A stretch of 64,000 nt of DNA from Oscillospiraceae bacterium (GTDB taxonomy: Bacteria > Bacillota > Clostridia > Oscillospirales > Oscillospiraceae). The notes under the pieces are model-generated. The model was not told the origin of the DNA and ran no database searches. It worked only from the letters and a program-made list of their open reading frames with translations. The number at the start of each line of letters is the position of its first letter. Within the stretch, counting starts at the first letter, position 1. The stretch spans positions 186,001 through 250,000 of the forward strand of contig CADCKQ010000002.1 in NCBI GenBank assembly GCA_902802045.1, in the 5' to 3' direction. Position numbers and translations under genes: made by a program. This document shows, piece after piece, positions 1-8,479 of the stretch.

Positions 1-1
1 A

Positions 2-256
2 GACTTCGAACAACTCAACGACAACGCAATGGAAAATGTAGTCGGCGGGATATCACAGGATGAAGCGCTGGCAGTTGCACTTAAGCACGCAGGAATAGAG
101 AAGGATCAGCTGGACTTCGTAAAGAACAAGCTTGATTTTGAACACGGCAGAAGGGTCTACGAGATCGAGTTTTACGTCAACGGTTTCGAGTACGAGTACG
201 ACATTGACGCGGTAACCGGAAAGATCCTGAAGTACGATAAAGACCGTGACGATTAA
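2..256 (+). CDS. PepSY-domain protein, C-terminal fragment
   Basis: The reading frame is open from the left edge of the window, so this is the 3' part of a longer gene; the internal ATG at 29 is probably not its start. The visible 84 residues form one PepSY-like unit: a helix with alternating Ala/Leu, then two beta strands around YEIEFYVNGFEYEYDIDAVTGKIL with the family's typical E-Y-x-I-D-A-x-T-G-x-I ending. PepSY domains occur in secreted or lipid-anchored proteins and are thought to bind or inhibit peptidases. The upstream part, including any signal peptide or second PepSY unit, lies outside the window, so the protein's full role cannot be judged. Confidence 0.8.
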   Translation, partial: DFEQLNDNAMENVVGGISQDEALAVALKHAGIEKDQLDFVKNKLDFEHGRRVYEIEFYVNGFEYEYDIDAVTGKILKYDKDRDD

Positions 257-269
257 AAAACAAAGAAAC

Positions 270-297
270 AGAGGCTGTCTCAAAAGAGACAGCCTCT
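270..297. terminator. Bidirectional intrinsic terminator
   Basis: Perfect 12-bp stem (arms 270-281 and 286-297) with an AAAA loop. Read on the minus strand the stem is followed by a T-rich run (complement of 251-266). It lies between the convergent PepSY gene and the minus-strand hydrolase and probably ends both. Confidence 0.85.
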
Positions 298-313
298 AAT
301 TCTGATCATTTTA

Positions 314-2329
314 TCAGAGCATAGACGAGCCGCCGGTGACTATCCAGCAGGATAATGCTGCAGTCATAACTGCTCCGGTATAGACATTGCCAGTCCTGCG
401 ATAGGTGTATGTACAGAGAATACTGAAGAATATGACCTGGGGAACGAAAAGTATCAGAAGCGACATGAAAGGCCCGCCGAACGTAAAGCCGAAGAGCAGA
501 TCCATACCGGGACCCGCGCCGGCAAAGAAGGGAATATACTCTATTAAAGTTACGAGCAGAACGCCTCCGGCCATAATGAGAAGATTGGTTCCCCAGCTCT
601 GCATAAAGCCTACGAAGCCTTCTTTGTATACTGCTTTGGTCCTCAATCCGGCCATGATCTTACTGTTGTTGAGAATGTAGAATACAGCAAAGAACGGGAA
701 GTAGACCAGGAACTGGAGGAAACGGGCACCTGTAAATGGCCTGAAGAACGGCCAGATCACTCTGAGGTCCAGATCGAATATCCATACGAAGATTTGGTTT
801 ACAACATAGAGTATGCCCACAGTGCAGAGACCAAGCAGCAGGCCTTTGCCCAGAAGCATCCAGTCTATGAGCTTAAGGCTTCTCGCCGAGGAGAGGCCCA
901 TGTCCCAGCCTGTCACAAGAGAGCCCTTAGCAGCCGACTTGCGGTTTGATATAACGGTCAGAACTATCATGATTATTATCAGAAGCCCGTACCAGGAGAT
1001 GAAACCGTTGCCGACAGTCATGCGGAATATGTTCTCAGGCAGAGGCAGCAGTCCGTGACCGAGCTGTGTCATGAACGGGAAGGTGGAAGCAGCAATAAGA
1101 ACAGTGATCAGACCGCCTCTGACGATCTGCTTTCTGCTCTTCACTTTATAGTCAAGCGGCAGCTCCTGCTTTACGTAAGCAAAGAAAGGAATCTTAAGAA
1201 GGAGCTCCATGGCCGGGAACATCGCAGCGAGACAGAGAAGCATCGCGGTCATTACCAGCAGCTCCTTTGTGTTTGCGGTGTGATCGCCGTAATCAAGCTT
1301 GACGGGCAGATCCAGCGCATCATCGAACCATTGCATTGCGACCGTAAGGCCGTGCTCATTGTGCGTGGTAAGACGGTGATTCGTCATAAGAAGTTCCATT
1401 CTCCTGGCACTTCCGTCTTCAAAGCTTCCGTAGGTCTTGTTCCAAGCGGCCGAAGACGCGTCAGATCCGAGAAACTCGTAGCGGAGCGGCGTTTTGAGAA
1501 GGTCGTCGGATACAGTCATCTTATAATCTCTGAAATAACTGAATTCGTCGTATTTTGCCTGGAGAAGAAGCACATTCTTGAACTGAATGCTGCCGCTGTC
1601 ATAAGCGCTGTCTCTAAAAAGCTCCCCGCACTGCAGGACAGTTGCCTTGGGCATAATATCCTCTCCGTCTTCACCTTTCGCATCAGAGTATGCTGCAGCT
1701 ACAGACCAGCCTGCCCAGGTACCCATGGAATGTCCGCTGATTCCGAGACGTGTGCTGTCAACATAGGGCAGAGAAGCAAGAAAAGCATATGCGTCAATAC
1801 CGCCGCAACTCGAGTCAGTGAGGCGGTTTCCGTCATCATCGGTGACATATTTCTCATTGAAGAAGCTCAGATTTGAGAAATTCATCATAATTTTATAGCG
1901 GGTCGGGCCGCCTATACTGACAAAAGTCCCGTCCTCTTCGCTGTCGTTTCCGTAGTTAACCGTTACTTTGTGATTGACCCAACCTCTGTTTATAAGTCCG
2001 GCTGAAGAGGATCCGTGCCCGTACTCATCGAGACAAAGAACAACTGCTCCTCTGCGTGACAGCTCAATTGCATAAGCCGCGCAGGTCTCATGATCGTTCT
2101 GATAGCCGTGCAGCAGCAGTACTCCGGGAGCCTTTGACTGCTCGGTGGCAGTCTTAGGGATATAAAGCTTATAAGTAAGATCGCCGTATGGCGAACTTAT
2201 GGAACCGTCTTCAATAGAGACTTTGCCGCCTGAGTGCTGAATACTGTTGGCTGTGATCATGCATATGAGCGCCAGTATCAGAAGTACGGCAAGCAGGACG
2301 GCAGAGCGGTTTTTAAACAGCTTTTTCAT
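314..2329 (-). CDS. Membrane-anchored alpha/beta hydrolase with polytopic C-terminal half
   Basis: 671 residues in two parts. Residues 10-28 form an N-terminal membrane anchor. Residues 40-360 form an alpha/beta-hydrolase domain with an HG oxyanion motif (LLLHGYQNDH, 71-80) and the nucleophile elbow GHSMG with Ser201. Residues 365-671 contain about eight hydrophobic helices. The hydrolase domain is probably extracytoplasmic and resembles dienelactone-hydrolase or esterase-like peptidase folds; the substrate is unknown. An AGAAGG-like site precedes the ATG at 2329. The fusion of a hydrolase to a large membrane domain is less usual than a free esterase. The gene stands alone, divergent from the SGNH hydrolase at 2500. 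Confidence 0.75.
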   Translation of the reverse strand: MKKLFKNRSAVLLAVLLILALICMITANSIQHSGGKVSIEDGSISSPYGDLTYKLYIPKTATEQSKAPGVLLLHGYQNDHETCAAYAIELSRRGAVVLCLDEYGHGSSSAGLINRGWVNHKVTVNYGNDSEEDGTFVSIGGPTRYKIMMNFSNLSFFNEKYVTDDDGNRLTDSSCGGIDAYAFLASLPYVDSTRLGISGHSMGTWAGWSVAAAYSDAKGEDGEDIMPKATVLQCGELFRDSAYDSGSIQFKNVLLLQAKYDEFSYFRDYKMTVSDDLLKTPLRYEFLGSDASSAAWNKTYGSFEDGSARRMELLMTNHRLTTHNEHGLTVAMQWFDDALDLPVKLDYGDHTANTKELLVMTAMLLCLAAMFPAMELLLKIPFFAYVKQELPLDYKVKSRKQIVRGGLITVLIAASTFPFMTQLGHGLLPLPENIFRMTVGNGFISWYGLLIIIMIVLTVISNRKSAAKGSLVTGWDMGLSSARSLKLIDWMLLGKGLLLGLCTVGILYVVNQIFVWIFDLDLRVIWPFFRPFTGARFLQFLVYFPFFAVFYILNNSKIMAGLRTKAVYKEGFVGFMQSWGTNLLIMAGGVLLVTLIEYIPFFAGAGPGMDLLFGFTFGGPFMSLLILFVPQVIFFSILCTYTYRRTGNVYTGAVMTAALSCWIVTGGSSML

Positions 2330-2499
2330 TGGCAGTACCTTCTTTCTTCAGTATTTTCCGTATATAAACGATATGCAAATATTGTAGCATATAAGCATAC
2401 GGATGAAAAGAATTTTGCAATCAATGCGGTGATGGTAATTTGATAAAAGATATGATATTATAATTTAATTATAAAGCAGACTGTGATGGAAGGCTTAAG

Positions 2500-3096
2500 A
2501 TGAGCAGCGGGCGAAAACATATAATATGTTTCGGGGACTCCAATACCGGAGGTTTCGACCCGAGATCGTATTTCGGAGACAATTATCCCGGAGACATTCC
2601 ATGGATCAGACAGCTGGAGAAAAGCGGATACGAAATAACTGATCTTGGGCTGAACGGAAGGCAGATCCCGTCTAACGAGGCTGAGCTGAGCAATGCTTAT
2701 GAAATCATCAGAATGCATCTGCCTGCGGACCTTATGACTGTTATGCTCGGGACAAACGACCTGCTCATGAGAAGCGGCTCGAAGGCGGAGTTTGCTGCTT
2801 CGCGCATGAAGAAGTTCCTGGAGTTTATAAGATCCCGCATACCTGAACTGAGGATCCTGCTTATAGGTCCCGTAGGGCTTGAGAGGGGAGAATGGGGCCT
2901 CGACAGGAACCACATCGAGCAGTCCGCGAGACTTTCCGGTTTATACAGACATATCGCAGAGGATTTGGACATGGACTTTGCCGATGCTTCTTCATGGAAC
3001 GTCGATATCGCATTTGACGGAGTACATTATTCTGAAACGGGGCATAAGATCTTTGCGGATGAACTCAGGAACACGCTCGAAGAGCTTGGATTATAG
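2500..3096 (+). CDS. SGNH/GDSL-family hydrolase
   Basis: 198 residues, normal for a compact cytoplasmic SGNH esterase. Block I is CFGDSNTGG with nucleophile Ser14, block III is LGTND (83-87), and block V is DGVH (173-176), which supplies the catalytic Asp and His. The GDSN form and overall layout resemble arylesterase/acyl-CoA thioesterase-like members. No signal peptide is seen. A GGAAGG ribosome binding site lies just upstream of the ATG at 2500. The next gene, a YhhN-family membrane protein, starts 30 nt downstream on the same strand, so co-transcription is likely. The natural ester substrate cannot be read from the sequence. Confidence 0.85.
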   Translation: MSSGRKHIICFGDSNTGGFDPRSYFGDNYPGDIPWIRQLEKSGYEITDLGLNGRQIPSNEAELSNAYEIIRMHLPADLMTVMLGTNDLLMRSGSKAEFAASRMKKFLEFIRSRIPELRILLIGPVGLERGEWGLDRNHIEQSARLSGLYRHIAEDLDMDFADASSWNVDIAFDGVHYSETGHKIFADELRNTLEELGL

Positions 3097-3126
3097 TATT
3101 ATTATATCTGACAGGAGGACGGGATC

Positions 3127-3807
3127 ATGACGGCTGTAATTGCAGTCATATGTCTTATAGGCATAGCGACGGATATTCTTTTCATCAAGAGCGAATACGA
3201 TGAGGATATGAAAAAAGCTGTCTGGCTGAAGGGCTTTGCCTCTGCTTTCTTTGTAATACTCGGCATATACTGTTTTTCAAAGAATCCTTCTTCTTCCGGA
3301 AAACTGATAGTCATTGGGCTCGCTCTCGGAATGATCGGAGACGTTTTGCTGAATCTCCGCTACCTCGTTTCCAAATCAGCGTCAAACAAAGTATTTGCTC
3401 TCGGTATCCTTGCTTTTCTCTCAGGGCATATTCTTTATATAGTCGCTTTGTTCGGCAGGGGAGCAAACCCGCTGACAGCTCTGATCCTGACTGCGGTGAT
3501 ATCCGTTCTCGGGATACCTCCTCTCATGAAACGGATAACGGCGCCTTCAAAAGGTCTTAAGATATTCGGATATGTTTATCTTGTAATTGTTATCGCCATG
3601 TTCAGCGCTGCAGCATCTCTGCTGATCAGAAACGGCTCTTCTCCCTTCAATATCGTATTCGCCGTAGGTGCGCTGTTATTCATGGTCAGTGACTTTATAA
3701 TGATTTATTATTCGTTCGGCAAAAAAATACATCCCTTGAGAGCGATAAACCTGAGCACTTATTATCTGGGCCAGCTTTTAATAGCACTCTGTGTGCTTCT
3801 TGCCTGA
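3127..3807 (+). CDS. YhhN/TMEM86-family membrane protein (lysoplasmalogenase-like)
   Basis: 226 residues with about eight hydrophobic helices. The family's two acidic signatures are present: GMIGDVLL (Asp72) and, near the C-terminus, FMVSDFIMIYY. Characterised YhhN/TMEM86 members hydrolyse the vinyl-ether bond of lysoplasmalogens. Plasmalogens do occur in anaerobic Clostridia, which makes that role plausible here but unproven. The start ATG follows an AGGAGG-like site (ACAGGAGGACGG). It probably shares a transcript with the SGNH hydrolase upstream and the DUF3990 gene downstream. Confidence 0.8.
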   Translation: MTAVIAVICLIGIATDILFIKSEYDEDMKKAVWLKGFASAFFVILGIYCFSKNPSSSGKLIVIGLALGMIGDVLLNLRYLVSKSASNKVFALGILAFLSGHILYIVALFGRGANPLTALILTAVISVLGIPPLMKRITAPSKGLKIFGYVYLVIVIAMFSAAASLLIRNGSSPFNIVFAVGALLFMVSDFIMIYYSFGKKIHPLRAINLSTYYLGQLLIALCVLLA

Positions 3808-3823
3808 TTATAGGAAGCCTTAT

Positions 3824-4384
3824 ATGATCCTCTATCACACCGGCTTTGCCGAGATCAAAATACCCGATATTCACTATGGCAGAAAAAATGCGGATTTCGG
3901 ACAGGGCTTTTATCTCACTCCTGATCTTGAATTTTCCGAGCATTGGGCGAAAGAACGAAACGGGTTTAAGACATTTCACAATGTATATGAGCTCGATACT
4001 GATGGCCTGAAGATAAAACGGCTTTCCAGAAACAGAGAGTGGTTTGACTACATCTGCGCGAACAGACACCTTAAAACAGACGTTTTCGCAGATTATGACG
4101 TTATAATCGGGCCGATTGCAAATGATACGATATACGATGTCCTGGGAGTGACGACAAGCGGATTTCTGGATCCTGAGGAGTCTCTCAGGCTTCTGATGAT
4201 CGGCCCCGAGTACACTCAGGTTTCGATGAAAACGGATAAGGCAGCTTCAAAGCTGGAATGGAAATCAGCAAAAATCCTGGACTCCGATACGATAGCCTCA
4301 TTCCGTGAAGCTCTGGTAAGGGAAGAGATGGAATATCAGAAACTTTTTGCTGCGGAGTTTGACAGGATAACGGACAGATCCTGA
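3824..4384 (+). CDS. DUF3990-family protein
   Basis: 186 residues. The N-terminal LYHTGF, the IHYGRKNADFGQGFYLT block and the later HWAKER match DUF3990, a family I recall as grouped with the ADP-ribosyltransferase fold; enzymatic activity is uncertain. I chose ATG 3824 over an in-frame upstream start at 3791 because the latter lies inside the preceding gene, while 3824 has an AGGAAG site 7-8 nt upstream and begins right at the conserved domain. No signal peptide or membrane segment. It follows the YhhN gene by 16 nt. A role in toxin-like or regulatory ADP-ribosylation is speculation. Confidence 0.65.
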   Translation: MILYHTGFAEIKIPDIHYGRKNADFGQGFYLTPDLEFSEHWAKERNGFKTFHNVYELDTDGLKIKRLSRNREWFDYICANRHLKTDVFADYDVIIGPIANDTIYDVLGVTTSGFLDPEESLRLLMIGPEYTQVSMKTDKAASKLEWKSAKILDSDTIASFREALVREEMEYQKLFAAEFDRITDRS

Positions 4385-4422
4385 TTTAATAGAGAACTTA
4401 CTGTTCTTCGAAAGGAGATCAA

Positions 4423-4944
4423 ATGGATAATTCGGAACAGCTCGAGAGACTAGAACGCAAAATCGATACGCTTGTAAAAAAGGACCGGATAAAGACCTGG
4501 GCGTTTATTGCCCTTGCGGTATTACTTGCAATCGCACTTACAATTGCAGGAGTCAAGCTTAAACAGGCATATAATGCGATAGAACTGACACTATCCGAGT
4601 ATGAAGAGCTCGGAGAAATTCTCAAAGACCTCGATCCGGATACTGTAAGTACGATCACGGAAACATTTGATAAACTTCAGGGCCTGGATCTTGAAGCTCT
4701 GAACGATGCTATGGATAAGCTCAAAGCCTTTGATCCCGAAGCACTCGACAAAGCGATGGAGAAGCTCAGGGATCTGGATCCCGAGGGTCTTAATGAGGCG
4801 ATCGATAAACTTAAAAACTTTGACCCCGACTCACTCAACGAAGCTGTTGAAAAACTCAAAGACTTTGATCCGGAAGCCCTTAATGAGACGATTGAACAGC
4901 TTCAGCAGACTTTGAAAAAGATACCGGCGATATTCAGAGGCTGA
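4423..4944 (+). CDS. Single-pass membrane protein with five tandem 15-residue repeats
   Basis: 173 residues: a short charged cytoplasmic N-terminus (likely coiled coil, 5-20), one transmembrane helix (about 24-45), then an acidic helical tail. Residues 85-159 consist of five consecutive 15-residue units with the pattern L-K-x-F-D-P-E-A-L-N-E-A-x-E-K, preceded by one diverged unit near 68-84. The repeated D-P step with flanking Leu heptad-like positions suggests a string of short helices forming an elongated amphipathic rod. An AAAGGAG site lies 5 nt before the ATG. I do not recognise a named family. It may be a spacer or scaffold at the membrane. Confidence 0.7.
   Translation: MDNSEQLERLERKIDTLVKKDRIKTWAFIALAVLLAIALTIAGVKLKQAYNAIELTLSEYEELGEILKDLDPDTVSTITETFDKLQGLDLEALNDAMDKLKAFDPEALDKAMEKLRDLDPEGLNEAIDKLKNFDPDSLNEAVEKLKDFDPEALNETIEQLQQTLKKIPAIFRG
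4675..4899 (+). repeat. Five in-frame 45-bp tandem repeats
   Basis: Encodes residues 85-159 of the membrane protein at 4423-4944. Unit length is exactly 45 nt. Units differ mostly by synonymous or conservative changes (FDPEAL, LDPEGL, FDPDSL), consistent with old internal duplications kept by selection on the protein. Confidence 0.85.
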
Positions 4945-4969
4945 AAGGTAACGGGCCGTATTCGGAGAC

Positions 4970-4998
4970 TTTAAAAATGCGCCCTTATAGGGTATAAT
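4970..4998 (+). promoter_or_regulatory. Candidate sigma-A promoter for the 5.0-8.9 kb run
   Basis: A perfect -10 TATAAT (4993-4998) lies 41 nt before the next start codon. The best -35 at 17-nt spacing is only TTTAAA (4970-4975), so the call rests mainly on the -10. Confidence 0.45.
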
Positions 4999-5038
4999 AA
5001 AGTGTTATATATAATTCATGTACTGAGAGGATTTGCTC

Positions 5039-5539
5039 ATGGGTGATATTGCCAAGATGCTGTTGCAGTATGACGCAGTCAAAGTATTGCTGCTCGGATT
5101 TTTCCTGCTGTTCTTACTTATCCTGTTTATGATCATACGTATAACCTATGCTCCCGGTAAAGCTCTGTATAAAGGCATAAAAGGCAGCAGGAAAATGGAA
5201 TTTGAGGATTTCAAGGAATCGTATCTTGAAGATCCCGATATGTTTCTTCTCTACGAAGACGAGATATGGCATTTAGATAAGCTTGTTTCGGAAATGAACG
5301 AAGAAGAAAAGGGGATCTATGATAAAGCAGCCGCGAGAAGGTCGGACGGAGGCGATCTGATCGAGCAGATAGCCGAACCTGTTCAGATGTATGACAGAAG
5401 AGATGCGAGAAAATATGTCCGCTTCCGTGAAAAGACAAGAGGTCCTATACCTGTTGTTATCAATGTCCTGATAGTAATTCTTTCTTTAGTTGCTCTGTAC
5501 CTGTTTATGAAAGTATTCTTCCTTCGTCTCGGAGGCTGA
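5039..5539 (+). CDS. Hypothetical two-helix membrane protein
   Basis: 166 residues. One hydrophobic helix lies near the N-terminus (about 15-36) and one at the C-terminus (about 140-160), enclosing a charged, probably cytoplasmic domain of roughly 100 residues rich in Glu, Asp, Lys and Arg. I set the start at ATG 5039, which has a GAGAGG site 8 nt upstream, rather than the in-frame TTG at 5033. The stop overlaps the spacing of the next gene, which starts 1 nt later. I do not recognise the family. Confidence 0.65.
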   Translation: MGDIAKMLLQYDAVKVLLLGFFLLFLLILFMIIRITYAPGKALYKGIKGSRKMEFEDFKESYLEDPDMFLLYEDEIWHLDKLVSEMNEEEKGIYDKAAARRSDGGDLIEQIAEPVQMYDRRDARKYVRFREKTRGPIPVVINVLIVILSLVALYLFMKVFFLRLGG

Positions 5540-5540
5540 G

Positions 5541-6263
5541 ATGAGTAAAAACAGGACCAGAACCATAAGCTGCCAACGGTGCGGGAAAAGCTTCGACGTG
5601 CTTATATGGGACAGCCTTAATGCCGATACGGATTCGGAGCAGCGCGAAGAGATCAAAAAGGGAACATTCAACAGATACAAATGTCCCGATTGCGGTTTTA
5701 CAATGATCCTTCAGTACTCCTGTCTGTACACTGACATGTCCCATGCAAAGCAGGTGTTTGTTATTCCAACCGATTTCGATAAACGCCTTGAAGAAGCAAA
5801 CCGCTACTTCGATCTTCTTGAGAAAAAAGAACTGCAGACTGTAGCGGATATCGCTGACAACTGCAGCTTCAGGGCAGTTCACGATTTCAGCGAGCTCAGA
5901 GAAAAGATAAATATGTGGGACAACGGCTTCGATGACACTGCCATGGAGCTTTATAAGGCCATGACCAGAGCATGGCTTGAAACCCGGGAAGACGGGGGAA
6001 AACCTGTCTCCAAAGCATTTTTCTCTTCTGAAAACGGAAAAGATGAAATAGAGATACTCTTTGAAGACGGAAGCGCAGGTGCTGTAGATTTTGTCCCGGA
6101 TCTCTACAGGGATATAACGGCAAAATACGGCGATGATCTTAATTCCGCTCTGAAAAGCAGATGCTTCAATGTCGTGGACTTTGATTTTGCGGCGAATTAT
6201 ATGAGTGGCGCAGTTACTGAAAATAATACTGACTCTGAAATAGTTGAGGGTACATTTACATGA
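5541..6263 (+). CDS. CpXC-domain zinc-binding protein
   Basis: 240 residues. The first 130 form a CpXC domain: two Cys pairs, C11-x2-C14 and C48-x2-C51, with the typical intervening VLIWDSLNAD segment, expected to bind one zinc ion. The C-terminal part is an acidic alpha/beta region of unknown function. Proteins of this family are common in Clostridia and are uncharacterised. It starts 1 nt after the preceding stop, and its own stop overlaps the start of the cyclophilin gene by 4 nt (ATGA-type), so the three are translated from one message. Confidence 0.8.
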   Translation: MSKNRTRTISCQRCGKSFDVLIWDSLNADTDSEQREEIKKGTFNRYKCPDCGFTMILQYSCLYTDMSHAKQVFVIPTDFDKRLEEANRYFDLLEKKELQTVADIADNCSFRAVHDFSELREKINMWDNGFDDTAMELYKAMTRAWLETREDGGKPVSKAFFSSENGKDEIEILFEDGSAGAVDFVPDLYRDITAKYGDDLNSALKSRCFNVVDFDFAANYMSGAVTENNTDSEIVEGTFT

Positions 6264-6856
6264 AGAAAACAGTTACGATCTTAATTACTGTATGTCTTCT
6301 GTTTGCGCTGAGTGCCTGCGGGAGCGGCAGCTCCAAAACAGAATCAACGGCATCCTATACGGATCATCCTAAAGCTGAGATCACGGTAAGGGATTACGGA
6401 ACGATCACTCTCGAGCTCTATCCGGATGTCGCTCCGCTTACAGTCGATAATTTTGTCAAGCTCTGCAATGAGGGCTTCTATGACGGACTGACCTTCCATC
6501 GTGTCATGTCCGGGTTCATGATCCAGGGCGGTGATCCTCAAGGAAACGGTACCGGCGGCAGCGATGAAACGATCAAAGGCGAATTTGCTGCAAACGGAGT
6601 AAAGAACGAGCTTTCACACAAGAGGGGCGTTATTTCCATGGCAAGAGCAAAATCCCCGGACAGCGCCAGCAGCCAGTTCTTTATAGTACATCAGGATTCC
6701 GAATTTCTTGACGGCAGCTATGCAGCCTTCGGAGCAGTTACTGAAGGTATCGAGGTAGTCGACGCCATCTGTGAAAAAACTCCTGTGATCGACAATAACG
6801 GAACAGTTCCATCAGAATACCAGCCTGTTATTGAAAGCATTAAAATAATTGAATAA
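6260..6856 (+). CDS. Cyclophilin-type peptidyl-prolyl isomerase lipoprotein
   Basis: 198 residues. A signal peptide ends in the lipobox LSAC (Cys20), so the protein should be lipid-anchored outside the membrane. Residues 38-198 are a cyclophilin domain with FHRVMSGFMIQGGDPQGNG (79-97), including catalytic Arg81, and later SSQFFI. It should catalyse cis-trans isomerisation of X-Pro bonds and help fold exported proteins. It overlaps the CpXC gene upstream by 4 nt, and its stop overlaps the start of the esterase gene downstream by 1 nt. Confidence 0.92.
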   Translation: MKKTVTILITVCLLFALSACGSGSSKTESTASYTDHPKAEITVRDYGTITLELYPDVAPLTVDNFVKLCNEGFYDGLTFHRVMSGFMIQGGDPQGNGTGGSDETIKGEFAANGVKNELSHKRGVISMARAKSPDSASSQFFIVHQDSEFLDGSYAAFGAVTEGIEVVDAICEKTPVIDNNGTVPSEYQPVIESIKIIE

Positions 6857-7857
6857 TGTCCGGTAAGGATGCAATAAAAAACAAAAAGACCATTTATGTT
6901 TTGCTGCTTATCTTTATTCTGCTCACAGGCGCAATTGCTATTCTGGTTTTTAAAAGAAAAACTGAGCCTGCACCCGGAGAAAAAGCAGCAGATCTTAAGT
7001 ATTCATCACCGACGGTCGCGGTATCTCCGAATATCGCTCCCGTCAGCTCCGAACCGGAAGAGGAGATAATAACAGCAAGTCCCGCTCCTAAATGGCAGAG
7101 CTTTGCATATCCGCCTTTAAAAGGCGAGCTCAGTCATTCGGAAGACGAGGACTACAGATACAGCAGTGAAAACGGCGCCATGGATATAAAGCTTTGGGGA
7201 ATGGAAGATCTCGAAGATTACGAGACAAGACCTCTTCTTCTGTGTCTGCACGGGTCTCTTCTTTCCGGCCTTGAAGACGGAGCGACGCTTGCAGCCCGCC
7301 AGTATAACGAAGCTGTCGGTCAGGGGCTTGTTTCAGGTGACAAATTCATTATTCTTGCGCCTTTAAACTCTGCCGACGACGGTAAGTATAATACCCAGCT
7401 GGATCTGTTAAAGAATCTCGCAGATCATATTGCGGCTGTTTATCACTGCGATCTCGAAAGGATCTATATTGCAGGCAACAGCAACGGAGCAGAAGGCGCT
7501 GTCAAAGCGCTCAACGAATACGGCGATTATTTCGCGGCTGCAGTTTTGTTCGACGGTATGTACACCATCGGTAAAAGAGCTGCAGAGGTTCCTGTTTATG
7601 AGATCAGCGCTTATTACGACTCCGATGTCAGGGCAAATTATAACGATCTCATCTGGCTCAATGGGACTGCATTTTATACAGATCTTTCGCCGGGCACTTC
7701 TCTCTGGCAGGATCATACCGTTGAAAACTATTGGAAGCTCTTCTCGATAGAGAAAAACGAGTATACGCTGTACTCAGAAGCTCCCGATGCATCAGGATTT
7801 GAACGGAACGGACTGCTCTTCTGGCTCCTGCAGTATAAAAAGGAAGTTTTAAGCTGA
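6856..7857 (+). CDS. Membrane-anchored PHB-depolymerase-like esterase
   Basis: 333 residues. An N-terminal helix (13-32) anchors the protein, followed by a Pro/Ser-rich linker to about residue 90 and an alpha/beta-hydrolase domain. The nucleophile elbow is GNSNG with Ser209, and the strand before the oxyanion region is LLLCLHGS. The layout resembles the secreted feruloyl/PHB-depolymerase esterase group (Esterase_phd). The active site is predicted to be extracytoplasmic. Substrate unknown. It overlaps the cyclophilin stop by 1 nt (TAATG). Confidence 0.75.
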   Translation: MSGKDAIKNKKTIYVLLLIFILLTGAIAILVFKRKTEPAPGEKAADLKYSSPTVAVSPNIAPVSSEPEEEIITASPAPKWQSFAYPPLKGELSHSEDEDYRYSSENGAMDIKLWGMEDLEDYETRPLLLCLHGSLLSGLEDGATLAARQYNEAVGQGLVSGDKFIILAPLNSADDGKYNTQLDLLKNLADHIAAVYHCDLERIYIAGNSNGAEGAVKALNEYGDYFAAAVLFDGMYTIGKRAAEVPVYEISAYYDSDVRANYNDLIWLNGTAFYTDLSPGTSLWQDHTVENYWKLFSIEKNEYTLYSEAPDASGFERNGLLFWLLQYKKEVLS

Positions 7858-7878
7858 ATATACAGAGGAATTATTAAA

Positions 7879-8070
7879 TTGAAAAAAGAAAAGATCGACA
7901 GAATAAATGAGCTTGCACATCTCGCAAAAGAACGGTCTCTCACCGAAGATGAGCTTAGGGAGAGAGATGTGCTCAGGCAGGAATATATTCAGGAATGGAG
8001 AAACGGAACGATCCAGGCCATCAGTATGTTCGCAAATAACAGTAAAGGCGGAAAAGGTCATGGAGCTTAA
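7879..8070 (+). CDS. DUF896/YnzC-family small protein
   Basis: 63 residues starting at TTG 7879 with an AGAGGAA site about 9 nt upstream. The MKKEKIDRINELAHLAKE, LTEDEL and LRQEYIQEWR blocks match the UPF0291/YnzC family, a short helical-hairpin protein of unknown function conserved in Bacillota. The tail overlaps the next start codon by 11 nt. Confidence 0.85.
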   Translation: MKKEKIDRINELAHLAKERSLTEDELRERDVLRQEYIQEWRNGTIQAISMFANNSKGGKGHGA

Positions 8071-8479
8071 AAACGAGAGCATAGAAAACGCGGTATCATT
8101 CGCATATTCCGCTCATTCCGCCGAAGCAATGTATATGGTTGCCAAGAGCATTTCCGAGTCGGCCAATAAAGGAGGCGGACTCATTACGCCTGTTAAGGTT
8201 GACGGGGCTTCCGTAGGTCTTCAGCTCACAACTTTAAAAGACGGGACTGAAGTCATACCCGCTTTTACAAACACGGATGAGGCCAAAAAGGGAGGAGCGA
8301 CCCAAGTTGTAATATGCAAGACAGATTCTCTTATAGCTCTTGCCAAACAGCAGCAGAAGGGCATAGTTCTGAACAGCTGGGGTGAGAGCATGTATCTGCC
8401 GGCCGATATGATTGACGCGATCTGGACCCTTATACAAGAGGGAAGAGATAATGATGTGAAGCGGGAGAAAAAGAACTGA
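8060..8479 (+). CDS. SseB-like domain protein
   Basis: 139 residues. The central part (about 40-125) has the SseB N-terminal-domain pattern: DGTEVIPAFTNTDEAKKG and a hydrophobic strand followed by a GIVLNSWGESMYLP loop. Its molecular role is unknown. I chose ATG 8060 rather than an in-frame upstream codon inside the DUF896 gene, because 8060 sits behind a GGAAAAGG site and gives the normal family length. The stop overlaps the next start by 1 nt (TGATG), indicating coupled translation. Confidence 0.65.
   Translation: MELKNESIENAVSFAYSAHSAEAMYMVAKSISESANKGGGLITPVKVDGASVGLQLTTLKDGTEVIPAFTNTDEAKKGGATQVVICKTDSLIALAKQQQKGIVLNSWGESMYLPADMIDAIWTLIQEGRDNDVKREKKN

Noticed and set aside
1055..1876. 273-codon plus-strand frame opposite the hydrolase
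   Set aside because: Shadow of the alpha/beta hydrolase gene, which has a nucleophile elbow and signal anchor.
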